DNA of 64,000 bases from positions 62,001 through 126,000 of the forward strand of contig NZ_FOBF01000013.1 of the NCBI RefSeq assembly GCF_900109355.1. Reading direction: 5' to 3'. The stretch is from Nonomuraea pusilla. GTDB taxonomy: Bacteria > Actinomycetota > Actinomycetes > Streptosporangiales > Streptosporangiaceae. The notes under the pieces are model-generated. The model did not search any database, was not told the DNA's origin, and saw only the letters and a list, made by a program, of their open reading frames with translations. The translations under genes and the position numbers were made by a program. Shown here piece after piece: positions 57,937 through 64,000 of the stretch. Each line of letters begins with the position of its first letter. Position 1 is the stretch's first letter.

Positions 57937-59337
57937 ATGCCGGACACGAACTCCGCGGCCCGGCACGACCTGGGGAGCCTGGGCGCGCAGATCCGCGGAC
58001 GCACGCTCCTCCCCGGTGACGACGGCTTCGAGGAGGCCTGCTCCGGCTGGCTGCTGACCGTCCGGCACCGCCCGGCGGCGGTCGTGGTCGCCGCCGACGC
58101 CGACGACGTGGCCGCCGCCGTCCGGTTCGCGGCGCGGACAGGACGCCCCGTCGCGGTGCAGTCCACGGGGCACGGCGCGTCGGTGCCCGCGGACGGGGCC
58201 GTGTTCGTCGCCACCGGGGAGCTGCGGGAGCTGTCGGTGGACCCGCGGGCCCGCACCGCGAGGATCGGAGCCGGCCTGCGGTGGGACGAGGTGCTCGGCG
58301 CGGCGGCCGAGCACGGCCTCGCGCCGCTGTGCGGCTCCTCCGGTCACGTCGGGGTGATGGGCTACCTGACGGGCGGCGGGCTCCCGCTGGCCTGCCGCGC
58401 GTACGGCTTCGCCGCCGACCACGTCCGCTCGCTCGACCTCGTCACCGCCGACGGCCGGCTGCGCACCGTCTCGCCCAGCGAGGAACCCGACCTGTTCTGG
58501 GCGGTCCGGGGCGGCAAGAGCAACTTCGGTGTCGTGGTCGCGGCGGAGATCGAGCTGCTGCCGCTCACCACCGTCTACGGGGGCGAGCTCCACTATCCCG
58601 GCGAGGACCCCGGACACGCCGCCCACGTGCTCCGCTCCTACCTGGCCTGGACCGAGGAGCAGCCGGAGGAGATGTCGTCCTCGGTGACGCTGGTGCGCTT
58701 CCCCGACGCGCCGCAACTGCCCGAGGAGTTCCGTGGCCGCTCGTTGCTGCAGGTCCGGGTGCTCTGCACAGGGGGCGAGGAGCAGGGCGCGCGGCTGGTG
58801 GAGCCGCTGCGCGCGCTCGGCCCCGGTAAGGACACCTGCGGCCCCATGCCGTACGCGCAGATCACCGAGATCTACCAGGACCCCAAGAACCCGGTCACGG
58901 CGCACCTGCGCGGCGCGCTGCTGCGCGAACTGGACGACGAGGCCGTGAAGGAGCTGGTCTCGTTCGTCGACCCGTCGGCGCCCGGGGGCCCGTTCCCCGG
59001 CATCGAGCTCCGCCACCTGGGCGGGGCGCTGAACCGGCCGCCCCGACGCCCGCACGCGGTCAGCACCCAGGGCGCGGCCTTCCACCTGTGGATGCGGCTG
59101 CCGGCTCCGGCCGGGCAGGCCGACACCGCGCGCAAGGCCGCCGACGAGGTGCTGGAGCGGCTCCGGCGGTGGGACACCGGCGCCACGCTTCCGGGGTTCC
59201 TGTTCGACCACGACTCGGCTCCCGAACGGGTCAGACGGGCCTACACCGAGGCGAACCACCGGCGGCTGGCCGCCCTGAAGGCGACGTACGACCCGGACCG
59301 TCTCTTCCGCATCAACCACACCATCGCGCCCGCCTAG
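57937..59337 (+). CDS. FAD-linked oxidoreductase (berberine-bridge-enzyme type)
   Basis: 466 aa, GGAAAGG ribosome site. PCMH-type FAD domain: R-H-R-P-A-A-V-V-V-A-A, V-A-V-Q-S-T-G-H-G-A-S with the His for 8-alpha FAD attachment (~73), V-G-V-M-G-Y-L-T-G-G-G; C-terminal BBE motif R-L-F-R-I-N-H-T-I. In bicovalent members a Cys precedes V-G-V; here that position is His in S-S-G-H-V-G-V, so FAD is probably attached through one bond only. No signal peptide. Oxidises an alcohol, sugar or secondary metabolite; controlled by the divergent MarR. Ends with a 4-bp convergent overlap with the oxidase. Confidence 0.87.
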   Translation: MPDTNSAARHDLGSLGAQIRGRTLLPGDDGFEEACSGWLLTVRHRPAAVVVAADADDVAAAVRFAARTGRPVAVQSTGHGASVPADGAVFVATGELRELSVDPRARTARIGAGLRWDEVLGAAAEHGLAPLCGSSGHVGVMGYLTGGGLPLACRAYGFAADHVRSLDLVTADGRLRTVSPSEEPDLFWAVRGGKSNFGVVVAAEIELLPLTTVYGGELHYPGEDPGHAAHVLRSYLAWTEEQPEEMSSSVTLVRFPDAPQLPEEFRGRSLLQVRVLCTGGEEQGARLVEPLRALGPGKDTCGPMPYAQITEIYQDPKNPVTAHLRGALLRELDDEAVKELVSFVDPSAPGGPFPGIELRHLGGALNRPPRRPHAVSTQGAAFHLWMRLPAPAGQADTARKAADEVLERLRRWDTGATLPGFLFDHDSAPERVRRAYTEANHRRLAALKATYDPDRLFRINHTIAPA

Positions 59338-60998
59338 ACGATCTCGAGGTTGGCCATCATGCCCATGTCCTCGTGCTCGGCGTTGTGGCAGTGGAAGAGG
59401 TATCGGCCGCGGTAACCGTCGAACCGGGTGATGATCTCCACCGCCTCACCGGGCCGCAGCGAGACGGTGTCCTTCAGGCCCGCGTCGTGGGGCAGCGGCG
59501 GACGGCCGCCGCGCGAGAGCACCTGGAAGCCGACCAGGTGCAGGTGCACGGGGTGGTGGACGTCGGCGACCAGCCGCCACACCTCGACGTCGCCGAGCCG
59601 GGCGGTGACGTCGGTCCGTGCGGGGTCGAACGGCAGCCCGCCGACCAGCCAGCCGTGACCCCCGCCCATGCGCCCGGCGCGGAAGGAGAAGTCGCGCACC
59701 CTGACCGCGTCCGACCGGCGCCGGACCGGCAGATCGGCCGAGAGGACGCGCGGGACGCGGCTGTCGTCGGCGGCCTTGCGCGCGACGCGGAAGGCCATCA
59801 CGTCACCGGTGCGCCCCGAGCCGAGCCGGTTGAGCAGCCTGACGCGGCCGCCGATCGGGACGCCGGAGAAGTCGACGATCAGGTCGTGGCGTTCCGCGGG
59901 CGCGATCGGCAGCCGCCGATGGGTGACGGGCGTGGCGAGCAGCCCCTGATCGGCGCCGACCTGGACGAGGTCGAGCGGGCGTCCGTCGTCGGTGACGGCT
60001 TCGAGCTCGTAGTGGCGGGCGTTGGAGGCGTTGAGGACGCGCAGCCGGTAGCGGGCCGCGTCGACCTCGTGCACGGGCCAGGGGGCGCCGTTCACCAGGA
60101 TCACGTCGCCGAGCACCCCGGCGAGGTAGGGCTCGCGCACGCCGGGCCGCTGCAGCAGCGCGGGGTCGAGGGAGGGGTAGTCGAGGCTGCCGTCGGCGGC
60201 GAAGGCACGATCGGCGATCATGAGGGGCAGTTCGCGCGGCCCGGCGGGCAGGCCCAGGGCGTCTTCGGCGTCGTCGCGGACGACGTGGAACCCGGCGAGG
60301 CCGCGCCAGATCGCCGGGGCGGTGAAGTCCATCCGATGGTCGTGGTACCACAGCAGGGCCGGCCGCTGGTCCAGCGGGAAGGTGTAGTCGCGCGTCAGCG
60401 TGGTCACCACGGCGCGCGGATCACGCATGCCGTGCCCAGAGCCGTGCCCAGAGCCGTGCCCAGAGCCGTGCCCAGAGCCGTGCCCAGAGCCGTGCCCCGA
60501 ACCGTGGCCCGTCTGCGGGGCGGCGTCCTGCGGGCTTCCCGGCAGGACGAGGTCGGTGGGGTATCCGTCGGAGCCGGCGGGGGTCCGTCCGCCGTGCAGG
60601 TGCACGACGGTCGGCACGGGCAGCTCGTTGCGGTGCGTGACGGTGACGGGCCTGCCGCGGCGCGACTCGATCGTCGGCCCCGGGAAGGTGCCCTCGTACG
60701 TCCACAGCGGCGTCCTGACGCCGGGCAGGATCTCCGCAGCCGTCTCCCGCTGGGTGATCTCGTAGCGGTCGGCGCCGCCCGACGTGCCGACCGGCTTCAG
60801 CACGGGCGGGATCGGCAGCGGCACCTGGAAGGGCGGCGGCAGCGGCACGGCGCTGCGTAGTCCGGCGCCGGTGACCGCCGGGCGGCGGGCCAGCGCGGCC
60901 GAGGCCGACAGCCCGGTGGCCGCCATCAGGGCGAGCGCCCCGCCGATGCCCAGGGCGTGCCGCCTGGTCAGGCCGGGGTCCGGATCGTGCTCACGCAT
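59334..60998 (-). CDS. Tat-exported multicopper oxidase with His-rich repeat insert
   Basis: 554 aa. Twin-arginine signal T-R-R-H-A-L-G-I-G-G with cleavage near residue 37. Copper sites: H-L-H-G-G, W-Y-H-D-H-R-M-D, H-P-V-H-L-H-L-V-G-F and H-C-H-N-A-E-H-E-D-M-G-M (type 1 Cys present, axial Met). Three cupredoxin domains, CotA/bilirubin-oxidase-like. Between copper motifs 1 and 2 (~165-192) lies a repeated S-G-H-G tract encoded by a 12-bp minisatellite. Likely oxidises phenolics or metals outside the membrane. The gene start lies within the end of a small membrane protein gene, 8-bp overlap. Confidence 0.92.
   Translation of the reverse strand: MREHDPDPGLTRRHALGIGGALALMAATGLSASAALARRPAVTGAGLRSAVPLPPPFQVPLPIPPVLKPVGTSGGADRYEITQRETAAEILPGVRTPLWTYEGTFPGPTIESRRGRPVTVTHRNELPVPTVVHLHGGRTPAGSDGYPTDLVLPGSPQDAAPQTGHGSGHGSGHGSGHGSGHGSGHGSGHGMRDPRAVVTTLTRDYTFPLDQRPALLWYHDHRMDFTAPAIWRGLAGFHVVRDDAEDALGLPAGPRELPLMIADRAFAADGSLDYPSLDPALLQRPGVREPYLAGVLGDVILVNGAPWPVHEVDAARYRLRVLNASNARHYELEAVTDDGRPLDLVQVGADQGLLATPVTHRRLPIAPAERHDLIVDFSGVPIGGRVRLLNRLGSGRTGDVMAFRVARKAADDSRVPRVLSADLPVRRRSDAVRVRDFSFRAGRMGGGHGWLVGGLPFDPARTDVTARLGDVEVWRLVADVHHPVHLHLVGFQVLSRGGRPPLPHDAGLKDTVSLRPGEAVEIITRFDGYRGRYLFHCHNAEHEDMGMMANLEIV
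60430..60513. repeat. 12-bp minisatellite encoding (S-G-H-G)n in the multicopper oxidase
   Basis: CCGTGCCCAGAG occurs five times perfectly (60430-60489), then twice in degenerate form. Length is a multiple of three, so copy-number change keeps the frame. On the coding strand each unit gives Ser-Gly-His-Gly. Confidence 0.85.
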
Positions 60999-61428
60999 CG
61001 CGGGCCTCCCCTCGCGTACGGGGCCGCGCCGACAGGGGCCGGCGCCAGACCTCGACGAACTGAACGACGAGCGCGGCGACGGTCATCACGCCCAGCGGGA
61101 CGTGCAGCCACAGCGCGCCCTCCAGCCCCGCGAAGTACTGCACCGTCTCGGCCGCCACCACCGTCAGCGTGGCCAGGAACGGCCAGGCCCGGCGCAGCCG
61201 TACCCAGGCCACGATCGCCACGATCAGCTGCAGGTAGCCGACGGAGGTGACCACGTCCGCGCCGAGCGCGTGCCAGCGCAGGCCGTCGAAGTCGCCGGTC
61301 AGATACACCCCGGCGAACACCGGCTGACCGATGATCGCCGCCACGTGCGCGCTGACCACGCCCCGCAGCACCCACCCGGCCGGCCTCGTCCGAGGCACGG
61401 CACCGGATCCCAGACTGCCGGCGATCAC
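60991..61428 (-). CDS. Four-helix membrane protein coupled to the multicopper oxidase
   Basis: 145 aa with four predicted transmembrane helices (~22-45, 58-78, 84-104, 110-130). Motifs A-H-V-A-A-I-I-G-Q-P-V-F-A-G-V-Y-L-T-G and A-L-W-L-H-V-P-L-G-V contain buried histidines. Resembles small proteins of unknown function near copper oxidases. Translationally coupled (8-bp overlap), so it may help anchor the oxidase or pass electrons; that is inference. Confidence 0.75.
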   Translation of the reverse strand: MIAGSLGSGAVPRTRPAGWVLRGVVSAHVAAIIGQPVFAGVYLTGDFDGLRWHALGADVVTSVGYLQLIVAIVAWVRLRRAWPFLATLTVVAAETVQYFAGLEGALWLHVPLGVMTVAALVVQFVEVWRRPLSARPRTRGEARDA

Positions 61429-61489
61429 GAGGGCTCCTCCTCACTCCGAACTCCATCCGTGAACGCACCGAACCTATGGCTCTCCGGTT

Positions 61490-61511
61490 ATCTTGTCTAA
61501 GATCAATATTG
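61490..61511. promoter_or_regulatory. Dyads in the oxidase-LysR divergent region
   Basis: ATCTT-GTCT-AAGAT (61490-61503) followed at once by the palindrome CAATATTG (61504-61511), in the only AT-rich patch of the 110-bp gap. T-N11-A type LysR sites are often of this kind, so this is the probable LysR binding region. Confidence 0.4.
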
Positions 61512-61538
61512 CTATGGCGTTATGCCCCGGGAGGCATG

Positions 61539-62432
61539 ATGGAGCTGAACTCGCTCAAGCAGTTCCTGGTGGTGGCGCGACTGGAGCACCTCAGCCGGGC
61601 GGCCGACGAACTGCGCGTCGCCCAGCCGTCGCTGAGCCGTACCATCGCCCGGCTGGAGAGCGAGCTGGGCGCGCCGCTGTTCGACCGCAGCGGCCGGCTC
61701 CGGCTGAACGACGCGGGCAGGCTCTTCCGCGACCACGTCGAACGCTCCCTCGGCGAGCTCGACGCGGGACGACGCGCCGTCGCCGAGGCCGCCGGCCACG
61801 GCTCGGGCACCGTGCGGCTGGCGTCGGAGACCTTCCTCACCCTCACCGGCCCGCTGGCCGCATTCAAGCGCGATCACCCCTCCGTCGAGATGGAGCTCCA
61901 CTGGTCGCCGGCCGAGGACATGGCCCGCCGCCTGCGGGCCCAGGACGTCGACCTGTGTGTCGCCTCGCAGCCGATCCACGGCGAGGGCCTGGAGTCGGCG
62001 CGGCTGTTCGACGAGGCGGTGGGCGTCGTCGTGCCCCTCGGCCACCCGCTGGCCAGCCGCCCTTCCGTGACCGTCGACGAACTCGCCGGCGAGCCCTTCG
62101 TCACCGCCCGCCAGGGGCACTGGCTGCGCCGGCTGCTCGATCGGCTGTTCGCCGCGAGAGACCTCACCCCCAGGATCGTCTGCGAGAGCGACGAGCACAG
62201 CGCCATCGCGGGCCTGATCAGCGCGGGGCTCGGCATCGGTCTCGTCCCCGCCTTCGCCGCCCGCGGCGCCGCGGGCGCCCCCGCCACCTGGATCGCCGTC
62301 GACAGCCCCGACTGCCGTCGCACGGTCACCCTGCACTGGTGCGCCGGCAGCCACCTGTCGACCGCCGCCCGGCTGATGCGCGCCACCCTCACGAGCTGGG
62401 ACTGGATCGACGGCGAGCCACAGGACAAATGA
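61539..62432 (+). CDS. LysR-family transcriptional regulator
   Basis: 297 aa. The start is the second of two adjacent ATG codons, placing GGGAGG at proper spacing. N-terminal HTH: S-L-K-Q-F-L-V-V-A-R-L-E-H-L-S-R-A-A-D-E-L-R-V-A-Q-P-S-L-S-R-T-I-A-R-L-E; C-terminal effector domain with F-D-E-A-V-G-V-V-V-P-L-G-H-P-L-A. Divergent from the membrane-protein/oxidase operon, which is its likely target. Confidence 0.92.
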   Translation: MELNSLKQFLVVARLEHLSRAADELRVAQPSLSRTIARLESELGAPLFDRSGRLRLNDAGRLFRDHVERSLGELDAGRRAVAEAAGHGSGTVRLASETFLTLTGPLAAFKRDHPSVEMELHWSPAEDMARRLRAQDVDLCVASQPIHGEGLESARLFDEAVGVVVPLGHPLASRPSVTVDELAGEPFVTARQGHWLRRLLDRLFAARDLTPRIVCESDEHSAIAGLISAGLGIGLVPAFAARGAAGAPATWIAVDSPDCRRTVTLHWCAGSHLSTAARLMRATLTSWDWIDGEPQDK

Positions 62433-62559
62433 TCGGCTCGCACGGGCCGCCGACCCGGACGGCCGAGAGCCCCCTGCCGTGATCGCGAGATGCCTACATA
62501 TTTCCGTTGTGTCGGATTATGCTCAGGCCATTCGTGAAGTGGATCACACGGAGGTGCTC

Positions 62560-62643
62560 ATGAGGAAGATGACCGTCCGCCGCAAGAGCTCACTGCGCCT
62601 GCTGTCCGGCGCCCGCCGTCTCTGGATCGAGTGGTGCTGGTAG
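62560..62643 (+). CDS. 27-residue basic peptide with Trp/Cys-rich C-terminus
   Basis: ATG with the near-perfect ribosome site GGAGGTG five bases upstream. The N-terminal part is strongly basic (M-R-K-M-T-V-R-R-K-S-S-L-R-L-L-S-G-A-R-R) and the last seven residues are L-W-I-E-W-C-W before TAG. A basic leader with an aromatic, Cys-containing tail is the general shape of a ribosomally made peptide precursor (RiPP), or of a membrane-active or regulatory peptide. The upstream 127-bp gap holds a TATGCT -10-like hexamer (62518-62523) with a poor -35. A TPR protein follows 55 bp later. No modifying enzyme is visible before the window ends. Confidence 0.6.
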   Translation: MRKMTVRRKSSLRLLSGARRLWIEWCW

Positions 62644-62690
62644 TCGCCGGCACGGCGGGCGCCCCCAGGCGCCCGCCCCTGCGGCGACCG

Positions 62691-62780
62691 GCCCTGCTGT
62701 GACCGGCCCTGCTGTGACCGGCCCTGCTGTGACCGGCCCTGCTGTGACCGGCCCTGCTGTGACCGGCCCTGCTGTGACCG
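62691..62780. repeat. Six perfect 15-bp tandem repeats at the start of the TPR gene
   Basis: GCCCTGCTGTGACCG repeated six times without mismatch. In the TPR reading frame each unit encodes G-P-A-V-T and contributes a GTG codon; one other frame contains TGA in every unit. Confidence 0.9.
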
Positions 62781-64000
62781 GCGGGCTCTCCGGGTACGAC
62801 TGCCATCGCGACCACGGGCCGTACGCCGGGGTCGCGGCCTTCCTCGCCCGGGTCGCCGCCGACCGTCCCCGTCTGGCGTCCCGCCACCAGGTCGAGCTGT
62901 ACGCCATCGCCCCCTGGCTCGACCCCACGGCGCGGCCGGCGGCCGAGGAGGAGCCCATCCGGTTCCATCCCGCCCGGCGCACCGCGTGCCTGGCGTACGG
63001 CGCCGCGGAGTTCGTGGCGGCCTGGGCCGCCACGCTCCGGCAGCCGGTCACGGTACGGTTCGACCACGTCGCCGACGCCGACGAGACCACCCGCGAACTC
63101 CTGGACACGCTGACCCGCCGGACCGGATCGTCCTCCTTGCGGCTGAACCTGCGCGACGGCGGCGCCCGCGAGCCGGCCGGGCCCGATCCGACGCCGGAGG
63201 CGACGCGCGCGGCCCTCGGCGACAGCCTGGCCCGCGGCTTCTACCACCACGCGGCCAGAACCGCCGCGCGCGGGCGCGCCTCCGTGACCCCGGAGGGCGA
63301 CCTGCGGCACTGGTGGGCGTTCACCACCGGCCTGGCCACCGCCCTGGCGGCGCTCGACCGCGCCGCCGAGGCGCTCGACCTCTACGACGAGGCCCGAGCC
63401 GCCACCTCCGACCCGAAGATCACCATGTCGGCGGCGTACGCGACCGCGATGCTGTACGCCAGGCACCTGCCCGCCTCCCGGCAGGACCCCGCGCGGGCGC
63501 GGCACTGGCTGGAGCAGGCGATCCGGCTCGCCGCCGGGCTGGACGACCCGCGGCAGCGCGTCGTGTCCACCGTCTTCTACGAGCAGGGCGTCGCGCTGCT
63601 GGACAGCAGGGCGGGCGAACCCGCGCGGGCGCTGCGGCTGATCGACGACGGGCTGGCCCGGCTGGCGGCGGTCCTCGCCCCCGGTGAGCGTCCGCAGGAC
63701 CTGGCCCGGCTGCGCCACAACCGCGCGCAGGTGCACCTGGCGCTCGGCGACCCGGAGCAGGCCCTGGCCGACCTCGACACCGTGATCGCGCACGACCCGG
63801 GCAACTGCGAGTACTACGTGGACCGCGCCGCCCTGCACCGGGCCGCGGGCCGGGCCCAGGCAGCGATCAAGGACTACGACACCGCGATCCGCCTCGGGCC
63901 GCACCTGCCGGAGGCGTACTACAACCGGGCCGTGCTCCAGCACGAGCGGGGCCGGCCGGAGCCGGCGCGCGACGACCTGGAGCGCGTCCTCGCCATCGAG
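62699..64000 (+). CDS. TPR-repeat protein, 5' part (runs off the right edge)
   Basis: Open from the first GTG inside the tandem repeat to the window end (434 codons) with no stop; the frame is closed by TGA at 62570. Possible GTG starts are 62699 and every 15 bp to 62774, none with a ribosome site, so translation may depend on the peptide gene upstream. N-terminal ~200 residues: Y-D-C-H-R-D-H-G-P-Y-A-G, H-Q-V-E-L-Y-A-I-A-P-W-L, not a family I recognise. From ~370 on there are TPRs: A-Q-V-H-L-A-L-G-D-P-E-Q-A-L-A-D-L-D-T, then A-I-K-D-Y-D-T-A-I-R-L-G-P-H-L-P-E-A-Y-Y-N-R-A. Scaffold or peptide-binding protein; function unknown. Confidence 0.75.
   Translation, partial: MTGPAVTGPAVTGPAVTGPAVTGPAVTGGLSGYDCHRDHGPYAGVAAFLARVAADRPRLASRHQVELYAIAPWLDPTARPAAEEEPIRFHPARRTACLAYGAAEFVAAWAATLRQPVTVRFDHVADADETTRELLDTLTRRTGSSSLRLNLRDGGAREPAGPDPTPEATRAALGDSLARGFYHHAARTAARGRASVTPEGDLRHWWAFTTGLATALAALDRAAEALDLYDEARAATSDPKITMSAAYATAMLYARHLPASRQDPARARHWLEQAIRLAAGLDDPRQRVVSTVFYEQGVALLDSRAGEPARALRLIDDGLARLAAVLAPGERPQDLARLRHNRAQVHLALGDPEQALADLDTVIAHDPGNCEYYVDRAALHRAAGRAQAAIKDYDTAIRLGPHLPEAYYNRAVLQHERGRPEPARDDLERVLAIE

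Noticed and set aside
60430..60513. CRISPR-like array
   Set aside because: Units are 12 bp, contiguous and in frame within the oxidase; there are no spacers.
62691..62780. CRISPR-like array or attachment site
   Set aside because: Direct 15-bp tandem copies with no spacers and no integrase nearby.
62986..63687. 233-codon plus-strand ORF at the right edge
   Set aside because: It is in another frame from the TPR protein; its product is Arg/Pro/Ala-rich, whereas the chosen frame gives clear TPR motifs to the window end.
62558..63943. 461-codon minus-strand frame with repeated A-G-H-S-R units
   Set aside because: Antisense reading of the 15-bp repeat and TPR gene; no recognisable domain.

Overview
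This window is a chromosome segment of a high-GC filamentous actinomycete. The evidence is a very GC-rich sequence, dense genes with ATGA/GTGA stop-start overlaps, many GTG starts, and actinomycete-type regulators: a SARP, a LAL-type LuxR, a SigE-like ECF sigma factor with a CU044_5270-type partner, and numerous TetR, MarR and Lrp proteins. Family content would fit Streptosporangiaceae or a relative; that placement is inference. No rRNA, tRNA, CRISPR array, transposase or prophage was seen.

Layout. 0-1 kb: the end of a D-threonine-aldolase-like PLP enzyme and a DauR/YheO-type regulator. 1-3.5 kb: a ChrB-like protein divergent from a three-gene operon (ExxE membrane protein, small membrane protein, FhuF-like Fe-S protein). 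3.4-16 kb: two complete siderophore ABC importers arranged as mirror images around a YtcJ-like amidohydrolase. The left one is translationally coupled to tldD-tldE; the right one has an iron-box-like operator. 16-25 kb: a DUF1062 gene with a structured leader, an Lrp/DUF2000 pair, VOC proteins, an MFS plus D-aminoacylase-type operon, and decayed gene fragments (SDR, quinone reductase, TetR).

25-34 kb: an SGNH hydrolase, a SARP regulator divergent from an alpha/beta hydrolase with a canonical SARP-style direct repeat between them, secreted proteins (one a TAP-type hydrolase that appears to lack its catalytic serine), an ECF sigma/anti-sigma-like pair and a nucleotidyltransferase-like gene. 34-46 kb: a carbohydrate locus with TetR, a sugar MFS, GH13, GH36, GH2 and DUF2804 in a tightly overlapping operon, followed by a Tat-exported toroid-like enzyme and a LacI regulator, each with a visible palindromic operator. 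46-52 kb: DUF1963, VOC, a large LAL regulator, a hydrolase and an AraC protein.

52.9-57.1 kb looks like a drug-response island: TetR, a TetX-like FAD monooxygenase with a clear promoter and operator, and an ABC-F protein preceded by a ~600-nt leader with two upstream ORFs and strong hairpins. 57-62.4 kb: MarR with a doubled operator, a BBE-type flavoprotein, a Tat multicopper oxidase with a His-rich minisatellite, a small membrane protein and a LysR regulator. At the right edge a 27-residue peptide gene with a strong ribosome site ends in an aromatic Trp/Cys tail. It is followed by a TPR protein that begins in a 15-bp tandem repeat and runs off the window; this pair is the best candidate for an undescribed system.
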